DNA from: Amyelois transitella
Lineage: Eukaryota > Arthropoda > Insecta > Lepidoptera > Pyralidae
Direction: 5' to 3'
Assembly: GCF_032362555.1 (NCBI RefSeq)
Contig: NC_083511.1
Coordinates: forward strand, 7,254,001-7,318,000
DNA: 64,000 bases
In this document: positions 12,434 through 25,989 of the stretch, piece after piece
How positions within the stretch are numbered: position 1 is the stretch's first letter
How the letters are laid out: every line of letters starts with the position of its first letter
Program-made: the position numbers and the translations under genes
The notes under the pieces: model-generated
What the model was told of the DNA's origin: nothing
Seen by the model: the letters and a program-made list of their open reading frames with translations, nothing else
Databases searched by the model: none

Positions 12434-14041
12434 AACCAAGTGACAGTACTGAAAATGACGACGCATATGAAAAACTCCTCAAAAATTTACTAGTTTCCAA
12501 ATAGATTCGAAGAAATTTTACAATTGAACTAACATTTCAGTAAGTTGCACTTTGACTACATAAAGTTAAGTCATTGTAGTCTTAAACCATTAGTTATTAG
12601 TAACCTAATCACTTTAAAATGCTGATTAAAATAAAGTTTTCAATATTTTTTTATAAGTTCTTTAATTATGTCTGAAATTATTTTAATCAGCATTTAAAAG
12701 TAATTTAATTGATTGAAGAGTTTAAAATATTACAAATTGACACAGAACATTTCTAAATCCAGTTGATCAAATTGAGCAATGGAAAAAAAGCGATATAAAT
12801 GCAAATGAATGGGGTATTAAGCCTTAAATTATCATTTTTCGAATAGACTGCTTCGATAAAATTGAAATTTAAAACTTCAAATGAAAATGTCACTTTTGGA
12901 CAATGTCTATTATCATTGCAAATTCATCTTTGCTCTAAACTCATTGGAGTAGTAATTATTTTTATGAATAATATCTCCGATTCATTCTTTAATTTCCGCT
13001 GTGGATTTTCGGGGCTTTGCATTGATGGGTTTTAAATCGGCCTTTGTCATGCAAACGCATGATTGCGTTCATCAAGATTATGAAATACCAAGGCATTATT
13101 GAATTATTATTTTTAATCGTGGCGACCATTTTTACTGGCCGCAGCGTTACCCAGTTTTGTAATTGGGTTTATCGTGTGGACGATCTCAATAATATAGTTG
13201 TTAGTGTTCCAAAATTTTAGTGGGCACGTGTGACCACTTCACATTTAAAGTGTTCCTCCACATCTTAATATTATGTACAGTAAAATCTCTGAATACAGAG
13301 AATAAATGCAAAACATTAAAAAATCTGGACATTATTGAAACGTAGCTAAGCTATTATGAATGTCTAACCGTTTATTTTTTTTTATAAGTAAATCTTATTA
13401 TCTCTCTCTCTCTCATTTAACAATTCAAAGCTTGCTTAATTATTAACACTTACAGTGCTGTTGATATGATAATTTTAATACAATTTACAATGCCAAATGA
13501 AAGTTAAACTTAAATATAAGCATGTTGTCAATCTGAATGTTTAAAAAAAATTAACTACATTATTTACATCGTAGTTTGTATGAAGAAACAAAGACGCTAC
13601 TTACATTCCACTTGACATACAAAATAAATCATATTCACAATTTCTGAAGAAAACGTCTCCGGGAGTAACAAAGAGTTTAAGTGTTCTTCCACAAAAGATT
13701 TATGCACAATGCTTTTTACTTTTTACTGGAGAAATACGTAAACTAGTCGCACTGTCACGAAATATTTTAATAAAACTTTTTCGAATTTATCCGGTATTAT
13801 TAAAACGTCTTCCATACAGCCTAAGTATATTATGAAATGTGCTATTAGTTATTACATATTTTTCCTGGAGTTTTGCGTGGCAGAAATAAATTTTTCTTTG
13901 TGCATAAATCGTAATTTAATATACTTACCTACCTATTTTTTCTTTCCACATTTTGTAGTAAGATATAGCCAATTAATTTAAGTGGTATTCATTGATGTAA
14001 ACTTAATAAATTTGTAATGTTGCACTAATAAATATTTTCTT

Positions 14042-14106
14042 AAATCTTATTAAGCTGATAATATAAGATATGTACCTAATCTTATATTATCAGCTTAATA
14101 AGATTT
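14042..14106. repeat. perfect 28-bp inverted repeat, 9-nt loop
   Basis: Arms 14042-14069 and 14079-14106 are exact reverse complements (AAATCTTATTAAGCTGATAA and on); the loop is ATGTACCTA. There are no transposon-like ends outside. Confidence 0.97.
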
Positions 14107-14390
14107 TTAACATAACAGACTTTATTTACGAGTAATGTTAATGGTATAAAAAAACCATTTTTGTGTTTATCCTAAAAAAAAATAGGAAATGTTTTAATGA
14201 TTATAATCTTTTTTGGCGTTTGCCCTTTGCTTTGCCCCTAGAGAGAGACCCTGGGTTCGACATGTCCCCGATTCGGGAAAAGATAAGTCAGGTAATTAAT
14301 TACTCGGAGCGGTCCCCCCGTTTGACCTTCGTGACCTTGGGGAATCTTATCCAGGTTTTATCATTCTTGCTGCACAATGTGAAAGTCCCA

Positions 14391-14465
14391 TAGTTACTTT
14401 TTACGTCTTCCACGGGAAAAATATGAGTGGACATTTTCCACAGTGCCAGAAATCACACTGTACAA
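14391..14465 (-). repeat. R1 fragment (hairpin-end part)
   Basis: TTTTTACGTCTTCCACGGGA followed by GAGTGG and CCACACTG-like sequence matches the inverted R1 start. It abuts a GC-richer stretch (14225-14350) with a B-box-like GGGTTCGACATG, perhaps an R2 remnant. Confidence 0.5.
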
Positions 14466-14659
14466 GTAAGCTTTCAGCATTTATCCTCATTATAGAATTC
14501 AAACACAATATTTTTTTTAACGGAATAAAGTGCAATGTATTTTCAAAGTGGTCAATTTAGACATTCAAAACTATATAAATTCTTAACAAGCTGCAATTAA
14601 GTGAAATGGTTCAAAACATGATTACAAACATTTTCTCAAAACACATCATCTACTGATGA

Positions 14660-14697
14660 TTTTTTTCTTTAAACTGTACTCAGTTTAAAGAAAAAAA
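14660..14697. repeat. perfect 17-bp inverted repeat, 4-nt loop
   Basis: TTTTTTTCTTTAAACTG (14660-14676) pairs with 14681-14697 around TACT. Confidence 0.95.
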
Positions 14698-14941
14698 AAC
14701 AAGAAAAAAAAAAAACATTTGAGGTTAAATGAAAAAAAATGTAGTTTTGGAAAGCTTTCCTGGAAATACGCAATATATAAATTTCTGAATCATTAACTAA
14801 TTGATTTCAGAAATTATAATTATGTTAAGTACTAATTCAGAAACTATAATTAAGTAACGGTGTGTTAAAATGACGAATTCAACAATTTAAACACAGATAA
14901 TTGTTCGAGAATAATTTTTCAATATGCTTTTTATGCAATAG

Positions 14942-15183
14942 GCACCAATATAAAAAAGAATAGGATAACTCCATCTCTTTCCCATGGATGTCGTACTAGG
15001 TTACTAAGGGATAAGCTTATAATCTTGGGATTTTTTTAAGGCAATGGGCTTGCAAAATGTCACTATTTGAATCTCAATTCTATCATTAAGCCAAATTGCT
15101 GAACGTGGCCTTTCAGTCTTTTCAAGACAGTTGGCTCTGTCTACCCCACAAGGAATATATACGTGACCATATGTAAATGTGCA
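14942..15183 (+). repeat. R1 repeat, nearly complete
   Basis: Begins at GGCACCAATATAAAAAAGAA, lacking the first hairpin arm, and runs to GTGACCATATG. Confidence 0.85.
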
Positions 15184-15712
15184 CACAGCACAAACTACGA
15201 CTTTCTTTTATTCTTATAAATGCAACTTTTATTTATCCCCTATTTTTTATTATTAATAATGATATGACATTACGATTAATACAGTTGTACTTTATTTTAT
15301 TATGTTTAATTTCACAACAATTTAACAAAGCAAATTGTTCTTAAATAACACAGAGTTAAGCTTGTACGTATTTACTGCGGTACTCGGCTCGAATTGAGTA
15401 TGCAATTGTACTTTTAATTAGTTTTAACCAGTTGTAACTGCTCTCAAATCCACATCTGCGGCCTTAAGATAGAGTTCTGCAGATGTAGGCCGTTTGCTTT
15501 TATAACGTACTAACTTTTGTCTATGGCTAAGGTCGCCTAGTTTTGATATTAAATGCACTGATAATATTTAATAGGATCTAAGTTATGTGATAAGTTTAAG
15601 TCGTGATGTTAACTTGATTTTGTAAAATATGGCAATGGTAGCACATGGCTGATACAGTGTTTTCAGAAAAATGTATATACAAATAGTACAATCACGTCTT
15701 TATCAATAAATT

Positions 15713-15800
15713 TTAGCAGCTGAACATGGCTTTTCAAGCGACAAGACTGTTTGTTCTGTCTACCCCGCAAGGTATGTAGACGTGACTATTCGTATGAAGA
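15713..15800 (+). repeat. R1 3' fragment
   Basis: Only the AGCAGCTGAACATGGC to GTAGACGTGAC portion remains. Confidence 0.6.
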
Positions 15801-18407
15801 TAAAGAGGTGATTGTATCATTTAATGTGAATAAAAAGATTGAATGACTTATGTATTTTGATTCGATAAAGATAGATAAGTTATTCGTACATAAAATTTTG
15901 ACAAAGCGAAACGGAATTGTAACGTGGTTAGCGCCAGTCTCTAAATTACGCTAAAAGGAGAATCCCAAGTTTATAAGTCTTTCTCAAATTAAGAAAAGCT
16001 AGCATTTCTATCTGGTGGTAAATTATGTTCATCTGTTGTCTCTTACGTCACCGCATTTCATTCACTCTTCATCCCAATTTACATCACGTCAAGACCTTCA
16101 CACGACGTAACATTAGGTCCCGCCGAATTGATGAACGGGGACCGAGGAAAGGAGACTCAACATCCTTTTTACCTGTCGCTTGTCTGTCACTATAACGATT
16201 TAGTCCCGTCTGTAGATTGGTTCCAGGCGAAATGCTTTTACCTAGAAAAAAATGAAAATCTTGTTGTCGGGATAACAATTTATGACATGTCAATTTTGTT
16301 ATTTTTTTTCAAATGCTCTATCGTTATTCTCACAATTGACAATATTGGCTTCTGAACACCAAAAGATGTCAAAAAAATGGTACCAATTTTTTTTTTCACG
16401 GATGTGTGTTTCTAGAAGTATAAATGTGTTCATCCATGCAAAAGACTTTTATAAACTAAATTGCTGAATCTATTTTAAATATATTTAAAATGTTGTATGA
16501 AAGTAGTTGAATTATGCAAGATTAAATATTTTCATCAAACCAGGGCTTTGCAAAAACTACTTTAAAATAAAAATCTTTGATTTTATTCATTCCTCTTGTG
16601 ATCCTTGTTCCTTGCAAAACTATTTTTCTTTTATACATTTCTGTATCTATTTTTAAGATACAAAATGAATTTAAAAACCACTACGAACCACATTCAAGTA
16701 CAAGATTCGTAAATAAATCACAAGTTGTGAGTTTATTTATTAGCTGCACTTCCTACAATGTTGCCAGCTTGTGTGTTTTTCTGTTTTCCTCAAACGGATA
16801 CCACTGGTGTTTGTTTTTTAGCTTCCTGTGCACGAGTGCCAAACTTGTCTTTAACGTCTTATTTAGTACTAAATAAATACTAATATACCATTAAATGTTG
16901 TAAAAAAAGCAAACCTTATTAGCCTAAACTTCATCTGTCTATCTTTTGTAGTGAATGAAAAAATTAAGTAATGGAAGTTATAAGATAAAGTCATACTTAA
17001 TTACACGTTATTGTGTGTTTTTGTCAGATTTATAATGTATGAATATAAGTATTAAAAAAAAAGTACTACCAACTTGAACTACTTACAACATTGAAACGGC
17101 TTTGAAAATAAATTTCCTTGAAAAATTTGGTATCAATAGAGTTTTTTTAAAATAAATATCTTGTCATCTAAATTTTATATATGCAAATATCTATATCAAA
17201 AATGAAACATACAACACGCAACTCTGTACTGATAAGTCTTTGCTGAACTTTTACACATCATACTAAATAACACTTCCCGCTACCCAAGGCAAAATAGACG
17301 ACGTCGGAACGATCAGGAATGAATTTAGAGGATACGTGATGTAGACAGTGAACAGAATTAGCCGGGAATTGTTCGAAATATCTCAGCTGAAACGTCTTGG
17401 CCGTGATCCAGACCTAATAACGACAATCGAACCTTCCACTGCGCGAGATTAATGTTCCTACAGATTGCTTTTATAAACGAGTATCAATATAAGTTTCATT
17501 TACTTACTGCGGTAAAGGGATGGGTAGAGAGTGAAATTTCTCAAAGTATTTTTCTTAAAAGAAAGAAAGAAGGTATAATGCATCAGCTTTTTTAATGTTC
17601 GTGACCAATTCCATTAAAGGACGCCTTGGTTCATGACACTTCGTAACGTAATTATTAGGTTAAATCAAAAGGTCTTTCAGAAAATTATTGAACTCCGTTG
17701 GTATTAAAAAACATTTAACTGCTATAAGAAACTAAAATTTTATGATATGTTGAAATATGAAGATTTATTAATGTGGGTGAATAAAACAACAAAAGTATGC
17801 AGAGATCGGGGCAATTGAAAAAATACCACTTATTTGCCGATCTTAGTACTTATAGGCAACTAACGTTTTAATAAGTAAATATAAAATCAGTTATATAAAG
17901 TTATACTTATGTAAACTGGTGACTCAATTCAAATAGACAGTGCAAAACTATGAAGAACCATTTGTCATCTACAGAGCCCGAAACTGAATTTTATGTACTA
18001 AAGTGACAAAATATTACATTTGCTACGAAACCTGCCAAAGAGAATATTAAAGCAAGAGGTCCTTCGTAAAACATTCACGTACAGACGTTCAAGAGATAAG
18101 GTTAAGATGGAGCAAACATCTCAGGTCTTCGACGGCCAAGTTACGGCACTAGTACATCTGCAAGCAGGCTACTTGTTTATTTAAAGTTTCAAAGGGAATT
18201 AGAAACAACAAAATTTGTTGAGAAAAAGAATGTATGCGAGTGAAACGGAATGGATTTTAAATATCACTACGATCGCTGATCTATCTCTTTTTAGATAGGA
18301 ACACTTGACTTTTACAAATTAAATTGTCATTACTATTTTTATTCCGTCTGCATTTAATTAAGTTTTAGACTTTAGAATAGAACCGCTCAATATCTTTCAC
18401 ATATAAA

Positions 18408-18590
18408 AAGGTCGTAAAAGGCGACAAAGGGATAGCCTTATTAACTTGAGCTCTGCTGTTGGCTGGCAAACAATCACTCTTGAATTGGAATCTCAATTCC
18501 AACAAGCCATGCAGCTGAACGTGAGCTCTTAGCCTTTTCGAGACTGTTAGTTCTATCTACCCTGCATGACTATACGTTGGTAGGTAGGCA
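18408..18590 (+). repeat. R1 repeat, 5'-truncated
   Basis: Starts at GTCGTAAAAGGCGACAAAGG and ends near ACTATACGTTGG. A second copy follows within 150 bp. Confidence 0.7.
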
Positions 18591-18733
18591 TTATATATGC
18601 ACGTCCTTGCTATTTCGATGCATTAAACACGATGCACGTCTCTGCAATGGTCTTTTTTTCATTGCTTTTACATTTTTTAATCTTATCTATCCTCCTGTAC
18701 TACTTAATTTTATGACAAACAAGAAACCTCTCC

Positions 18734-18952
18734 GTGCCGTGTGGTTTTCGGCACTTTAGAATGTCCTATTCTCACTCCATACGTTTCCTATGAATGTCGT
18801 AAAAGGCGACTACGGAAAAGGTTAATTAACAATTTAAAAATTTAAATCTCAATCCTGTCATAAGGCCAAAGAGCTGGGCGTAGGTATCCTTTCAGTCTTT
18901 TCAAGTCTCTTGGCTCTGCCTATCCCGCAACGGATATAAACAGGATTATGTG
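18734..18952 (+). repeat. R1 repeat, nearly complete
   Basis: GTGCCGTGTGGTTTTCGGCA at the start and CCCGCAACGGATATAAACAG at the end. The middle has small deletions. Confidence 0.8.
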
Positions 18953-21900
18953 TATATAAAATCTAGAAATTTTGAGGAAGATAAGTGATGAAAATATGGT
19001 TCTGTCGCTACCAATACTTTGCTGTAGCCAAATTGTTTCCGATTTGTTTTAAAATGAACAATTTTCATAAAATTTTAAATAATGCACTTTTAACTGCAGC
19101 CTGTTTCCCTATAAATCAGGGTAATGCCCAAAGTTAGGCAGTGTTCAGAGGTAGCAATAACTCTTGTTTGTGGTTTTCATAGCTCAAATGAGCAACTTAA
19201 CTCGCATAAATAGTAGGATACCATGAAATAAATTAAAAAGGTAAAAAAAAAAAAATTTCAACTTGTACATATATCAAACCTACTAATAGGAATTGCACGA
19301 CAGCTTTAGCCTTTTCTTTCTTTCTTTTCTATATTATGGCTTCCACCGGACTCTCGGTGATTCTGCCAATGTTATGGTTTGAAGAGATATAAAGTTACGA
19401 TAAATTGGTCGATGGAAGGTTATACGATCTGAAAATAGGTGAACAAATGTACAAATACAAAAAGACAAACACAGCAAGTAGGTTTTGTTAGTAAAAAAAA
19501 AGACAAGTTAATAATAAGTATGTGTAGTGAAAGAAAAAGAACAAGAGGGCACATAAGTAGAGATTTCGGAAGCCTTAGTTAGTTAACGTTAAATGTGGTA
19601 CAATAACGAAGGTTTGAAAAATAAAAATGGTTTGATACAAAATTTGCTTCACCGGAGATTTGATAGCTTGTTATGATTTGGTTATCATTATACAAATAGT
19701 AAGATAATTAGTTACAGTTTAGCATGTATTAAGATATTAAGGTACTTTTTAAAGCTGTGTTACATCACACTAAGAATGTCGATATCTATTATTAGTACTA
19801 CGTTACTTGGAAAAATATTGAAATATTTCGGTACAAAACACAAAATCCGGCATTTCGTTCCAGGAAGGCACCCAAAAATTGGCTGTATGGTACAAAAGAA
19901 TCTGAAATAACATCTAACAGCTTTTATGTTGTGAAAACCTGAATAGGCACAGGTAAAATATGTATTCCGGAACGCCAATCATTTTACCTGAACTTGAAGT
20001 GTACCTCTATTTAAATTTTTTTTATATATCGTTAACAATGAGCTCGATGACCAAACTTTTTATTTGTTCGAGAGAATTACATATATTTTGCCTAGATTTT
20101 TTTAAATCTTGTTGGTATTCCCCTTTTAGGCAATGAGATTAAAATCTATATGAATATGGCACTAAAAATATAAATAAATATTGAGTTTTTCTGAGATCAG
20201 AGTCTCTATCCACATCGTAAGAAATAAGACACGCGTCTAAAGCAATATTTTTTGTTCAAAATTTTGTTAACTTTTTGTAGGTAGGTAAAACATTATGAGG
20301 TCAATTTATTTTAGAGATTTGAGACAAGGTATAGTTTTAAAGTACGTCGAAATAAATTAAAATGTCAGTTAGACAATAAATAGTCAGTTAAAATTTCAAC
20401 ATAGATCACAACAAAGCGACAACAGACATGATATATGTATGTGCGAGACGGGGTTTGGTTTGCGGTCATATGTGACAGATATATAACCAATCCTCATGCA
20501 CATACATTTAGTTAAAAATTTAAACATGCACTTTTGACACGTGTTACAAATTAAGGAGATTTTTCTTAAAACTTACGTATAAAAATCTTAGTTTTATTAG
20601 CGTGACGTCATCTTTTAATAATAATAATTTGTTAATTTATCCTTCTGTATGTAACCTTTGTTACATATAGATGATGTTTAAAAATACAAGGGCTTAAAAA
20701 TGCACAAATTTGGGCTCAACTTATAGATTCCCCCAAAACCCACGCCCGTGATGGACTGGCGCCTGAAACAGGTTTCGTAAGTCAGAATAAGAAACCTGTA
20801 ACGTAGGTCGCCAGGTCTCCTCGCTAATATGAAAGAGTAACTTAAGAATCAATTTAAAATTTGTACCAAATAATTAAAATTTAAAGAAATTGTTCATTGT
20901 CCAGCTGAATGTAAAGAGTGCATATAAATATTTCAATTTTTGTGTGGAACTATTATTCGGGAGGTTTTATTAAGTTCTCGATCTTTAGGCAGTCTAAATC
21001 TTTTAGATAGAAATTATTCTTTTACACTTAGATTTAGGTATATTAGCTTAATGATTTCTTGAATGAATAATTAGCTCTGTCGTAGGAAAACGCAGTTGCG
21101 AAAATCCACTCAATATTGCGTTACGCGGACGCCGCCCGTATTATTTTTTTATGAATTAAAACATTCTAAATCATAGAAAAAAAATTACAATATAAAAAGT
21201 CTTAATTACTACATAAGAAATTACAGAGTATTTTAAAATAGGATCGAATACGGATACTTAGTTATAGAGTAAAGAGTGTTACCATCACAAAATCTGAACA
21301 AAAGTTTTCCTATGGGAACTACATTACATACTAGCATTCTATATTATATCCATCGAAGCATATGTCTTTCTTTTGGACTCGTTGAGGCGTTATACCTGTA
21401 ATTACAGACAGGATATGTAATTTCCTGTTACCAACACAAATTAATGTTCTGCTCACAGATGTTTAATTGGCTCATTATTTTATTATTTGGAATTTAAGCG
21501 CTAAAAATAAGTATTTACATAGGTTCGATACTCAATTATGGATTAATATTAGAGAGTTAAAAGAATATGCGTATTCTTTTCCTAGTTTTGGATTACTACT
21601 AAAGTGGACCCCGTGTGTCTAGGAAGCAATTAGCACATAGTTTGTGATAATAAGGTATGTGTAAGAATAATAAGAGGTATCGGAGGACGAACCGTTAAAG
21701 TATCGGACTTAAAGAAGCGTGAAGCAAAGATTCGAGGTCATAGACACTTTCCCGAGTTACTTTTGATTGCTGAGCGCACGAGGACAAACATCACGAGGAA
21801 AATGTCTTCAGAGTAAACAGCATTTATGTCTTCTAAAAGTCGACATAAAAATCGATTTAAATTTCGAAACATTGTTGAACAGATTTCGTTTTAGTCTAAC

Positions 21901-22385
21901 GACCAATCTGAATACGTCTATGATATATGTATATTTTTTTTTCTAAAAAAAGATACAGTTTTCCAATATGGTACAGTCACTTCTCAGGTATCGTGACGTG
22001 CAATTTCCGCGTTTCGCTGGCACCCACACAATACCGCGGCAGCCTTTTGTAGAAGTGGTCGATACGAACTGTACTCGTAGTTAGTGACGTGTCATGGGAT
22101 TACCCGTTTAAGTTGAGTTGGTTCGGAACGAACTCGACCTAGATAGGTTTATATGAATTTCCAAATTTGTCACTACACTAGCTTTTCTTGCGGCTTCATA
22201 AGCACCTTGTCACATGGTAATAATAACTACTTTATTTACTTTATGCCGTTTTCACGACGAATATTTTGTGTGGAATCCTAATAAAATATATTTGCTGATA
22301 GCTTGTTTATAAAACACCACATAATTCTACAGATAAACGCAATTCTTTTTGTGTCATAAACTGTTCATTTCTTTATTCATTAATT

Positions 22386-22615
22386 TAATCACGTCTATAT
22401 CCTTTGCGTGGTAGACAGAGCCAGCAGTATTGAAAGACTGATAGGCCATGTTCAGTTGTTATGCATAATGATATAATTGAGATTAAAATAGTGACAGATT
22501 AAATTAATCCCATCGCTGAAACGAAAAATCCCAAGCTTACAAGCCTATCCCTAAGTCCTTTTACGACATCCATGGGAATAAGATAGAGTGGTCCTTTTGT
22601 GGAACCACACGGCAT
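22386..22615 (-). repeat. R1 repeat, inverted, nearly complete
   Basis: Reads ATCACGTCTATATCC through GGAACCACACGGCA. Confidence 0.85.
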
Positions 22616-23984
22616 TTTTCTCTTACTAGAAATTAATGTAAACATTAATATAGGATGCTATCACAGGATATTACTCTGGAATATACTCGTACTTTATTCT
22701 TATTTTCTTTGGGTTTATTTGGAAAAACTTGCTTATTTCTCATTACATTCGCAACCGCTATGCTTCGCAGATGCCACCAAATCAAAATTAACTACCGATA
22801 CAGATTTGGCTTGTTGTGATTACGATAATAATGATTATCGAGCCAAATGAGCATGGTTTGCCTTAATTGGATAAAACCATACTTTAGACTAGCTTTTGTG
22901 TGGATTAGCGCTTTTCTAATTTGTTTGTTCCTTAAAGAATGTTTACAGCGTGTGGGTAAAACTCAGTAGAATCTCTTCAAAGGTATATTATATCAAAGAA
23001 CATCATAGAAAGCTCTTCTTATTATGGAATTCTTCTAAATTTGATTGTACTTATCATTCACTGCTATTCCTGCGATGGACATTATTTCTAGTCAGGAGCT
23101 GCGTTAACAAATATACAACACATTTACGATATAAACGAGGAAGCGACAGAACATAAATTGTCTCATTTTTCAATGTCAATTCCCGCCAAATGCCCAAAAA
23201 ATGGCGGACAAAGGCTCCGAATCGAATAATTGAAAACGAATCCACTGTTATCTTTCAATCAAATCGCGTGTATTGTTTGCGATTTATCCTATTCAAGGTT
23301 CCCATTAAGATAAATTTGTCAGATTGTTAAATATATATTGGTCGATTACTTAACCAGTCTGTTCGTTTAGAAGCATATTGTGGATTTAGGTTCAGCATAT
23401 TTTTTATGTTTTTGCAAATAAATATTGAAATAAAATGTAATTGACAGGAACCATTAACATTCTCTGATTCCCAGTAAATAGAGTGTTTGTAGCAATATTA
23501 GTTTGCGGTAAAAAAATACAGTTTTAGGTTCTTCAATTTATTTGCATTTAGTTTTCGGACCGATGAGTGTTGTTATATCGCATCCTTAAAATTAAACTCA
23601 ATGTATACATGCATTTTTGGATCAATATTCTTTCGCACAATATTGTTCAATTTGTGTAAAACAAATTTTTTTCTTCTTATCGAACACTGTCACAGATGCA
23701 CTTTTAATTAAGACCGCACAAAGAAATGCAATCAGCCATACGAGTAGGGTTAGCTGCGGGTTTCCTTTACGTGATAGATTTATAGATGTACTAACTCGCT
23801 TCACCGAACACAATACACGTTCACAAGGTTCTCAATATACTTTACTTACTACAGATAGATATACATCAAATCATATGTAGCGAGTTCCGGATATCCAATT
23901 TACCCACGAGTAGTACCACTAAACCACACCGGTTTCCATCACTTTACAGAAAACTAAACTTCATGGATTTGGTAAAAGGCAACC

Positions 23985-24150
23985 AAGGGAATTAAGCAAA
24001 TTCATCTATTGCAGTTTTTACCATGATCCAATATGGGTTAGGTTTTCCTTTAAATGTCTGACTTACTCATACAGGATCACTAAAAGGGCTCCTTACCAGA
24101 GAGGTTAGGATCTGACTGAGATTAATGCCGGCAGTAAGAAAAAGACTGTG
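23985..24150 (+). repeat. R2 SINE
   Basis: CCATGATCCAATATGGGTTA, GGGCTCCTTACCAGAGAGGT and GAGATTAATGCCGGCAG. Confidence 0.72.
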
Positions 24151-24552
24151 TTACATCACGGTACTCACCTCTAGGTTGTTATCGATGTATGCTTACACTT
24201 AGCATGCGTCAATACCAACCTAGAAGTGCTTAATAGAAGATAAAAATACGAAAAGAATCAACAGAACAAACCAAGAATGACTAGAACTGAAATAAAAATT
24301 ACCACAGAAAAGATTATTTGCCTTGGAAGTGTGGGCTTTTGGCGTACCGCTGCATTCAACGGTTGAAAGAATTTAAATTTTAAATCTCAAGAAATACGCC
24401 ATTTGTATTAAAATCGTCTGCGCAAATCCGAATCTATTCCGAGATATTACATGAGTTCGACTATTCGTTAAGTCTATCTAGGTTTGGTCTGCTTAAATTT
24501 TAGGACAGTTACGACTACAAAGAAAATACAAATGGCATAATGCCGTATTGTT

Positions 24553-24783
24553 TCCAGCACCAATAGAAAAAAGAGTTCACCATTCCCATGGATTACGTAA
24601 ATAGCGACTAAGGGATAGGCTTATAAACTTGGGATTCTTTTTTTAGGCGATGGGATAGCGATCTGTCACTATTTGAATCTCAATTCCATCATTAAGCCAA
24701 ACAGCTGAACGGGGCCTATCACTCTTTTCAAGACTTTTGGCTCTGTCTACTCCGCAAGGGGTAAAGACGTGATTATATGTCTG
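24553..24783 (+). repeat. R1 repeat, nearly complete
   Basis: CCAGCACCAATAGAAAAAAG to AAAGACGTGATTATATG, directly followed by a minus-oriented R2 copy. Confidence 0.85.
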
Positions 24784-24789
24784 TTTTTA

Positions 24790-25035
24790 CCGTCATTATC
24801 CGAGCCTCGAACCTGGTTACATCATAACCCTCCTCTCCTCACCTGGATACGGGTGAGGTCCACGATCTTAGATAAGAGGGGGGGTATTTACACGAAGCGA
24901 CTTTCGTCCGACCATGAGACGTGCATGAGACCAATCTTAAGTAACAGAACCTAACTCATTTTGCATATTAGTTGTTTATATGCGCAGGTTTCCTCACGAT
25001 ACTTTCTTTAACCGTTATAGCATCGACAACTAACC
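24790..25035 (-). repeat. R2 SINE, inverted
   Basis: CCTCCTCTCCTCACCTGG, GAAGCGACTTTCGTCCGACC and CAGGTTTCCTCACGATACTT are the R2 blocks in reverse order. Two short reading frames here are not genes. Confidence 0.72.
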
Positions 25036-25182
25036 AAGCTTCACAACGCAGAAAAAAGCCATTCGCACATGATTTACTTTTAATCAGCACGGGAAGAGAA
25101 GCAGCTGCCATAGACTGCTTTTCTTTGCTACCAGAACAGCATAGAAGCCTGCAGACTATTTGCGCTAATTCCTTTGCTCGCC

Positions 25183-25345
25183 TTTTACGATATGCATGAT
25201 AATGAGATGGAGTGGTTCTATTTCATTGTACCGGGAACTAAATTATACATACATACATATATATATTTGCGTATATATCCCATGCGGGGTAGATAGAGCC
25301 AACAGTCTTAAAAATACTGGTTGGCCATGTTCGGCCTTTTACTAA
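25183..25345 (-). repeat. two adjoining inverted R1 fragments
   Basis: 25183-25245 is the hairpin-end part (CCTTTTACGATATGCATG…GGTTCTATTTC); 25253-25345 is the tail part (GCGTATATATCCCATGCGGG…AACAGTCTT). A deleted middle would not give this order, so these look like two separate remnants. Confidence 0.6.
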
Positions 25346-25486
25346 ATTATAGTATTAATAATAATCAAAATGTAAGATTTATGCTTTAAAAACCATCGCA
25401 TTTAGTTTCCGAAACATTAACTTTCAGGCACATCGCGATCAAAAGGTCTGAGATATATTTAAAATGCGTATTTTCTTTACAAACAG

Positions 25487-25606
25487 ATGGCCACCGTTGC
25501 CTTTTGCAAGGCGATCCCCGAGGACGCCCGACCCGGACAAAGAGGCAAAATCTGGAGCAAACAGTTTTTAAAAAGTTGCCACAAATATCCCTTTGTTGGT
25601 AGTTGA
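25487..25606 (+). other. GC-rich 39-aa reading frame, possible start exon
   Basis: The frame begins ATGGCCACC after a TTTCTTTACAAACAG stretch that could be an acceptor or a 5' UTR. It reads MATVAFCKAIPEDARPGQRG then KIWSKQF. The first 80 bases are GC-rich and coding-like, then composition turns AT-rich. No clean GT donor follows. Not recognised. Confidence 0.2.
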
Positions 25607-25989
25607 TAGAAGCTGTTCAGTAAAATTGAGAACGATTGTTTGTTTACCATGGATAGGAATCTCTATTTATAAACGGTTCAAAACAAAGAGGCTTTGTCGA
25701 CTCGTATGTAATTTTTGTTTATATGTAACGATTTTTACAATAACTGTCAATATTTTAATTGAGATTTCAAGGAATCACGATAATAGGGTAAAAATATAAG
25801 GATTTAATTAAAATTGGAGAGGAGAAAGAGACCTAGTACACTGTTCACGAAATCGAGGGAAGCCTTCATAATATTTAATTATTTTGGTTGGAAATCGAAA
25901 TATCAGTAAGAAATAGGTACAAGATTTTTTTACATATCAGTGTTTTTGTTTGAATGAAGTGGTTTGGTTAATTATTTGTATTCTTTTAA

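Larger units (their letters stand above)
12440..25480. other. gene-poor stretch with repeats
   Basis: No coherent exon chain found. A run of TC dinucleotides lies near 13400-13414. GC-richer patches at about 17270-17460 and 21965-22145 remain unexplained; neither has a convincing reading frame. Confidence 0.55.

Noticed and set aside
13396..13416. TC dinucleotide run and scattered poly(A)/poly(T) runs
   Set aside because: Ordinary low-complexity sequence.
20603..20610. Perfect CRE-like TGACGTCA, also at 33169-33176 and TTGACGTCAA at 41168-41177
   Set aside because: 8-10 bp palindromes are expected a few times in 64 kb and none sits near a supported promoter.
24769..25199. Two 60-75 codon plus-strand frames
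   Set aside because: They lie in an inverted R2 SINE and an R1 fragment.
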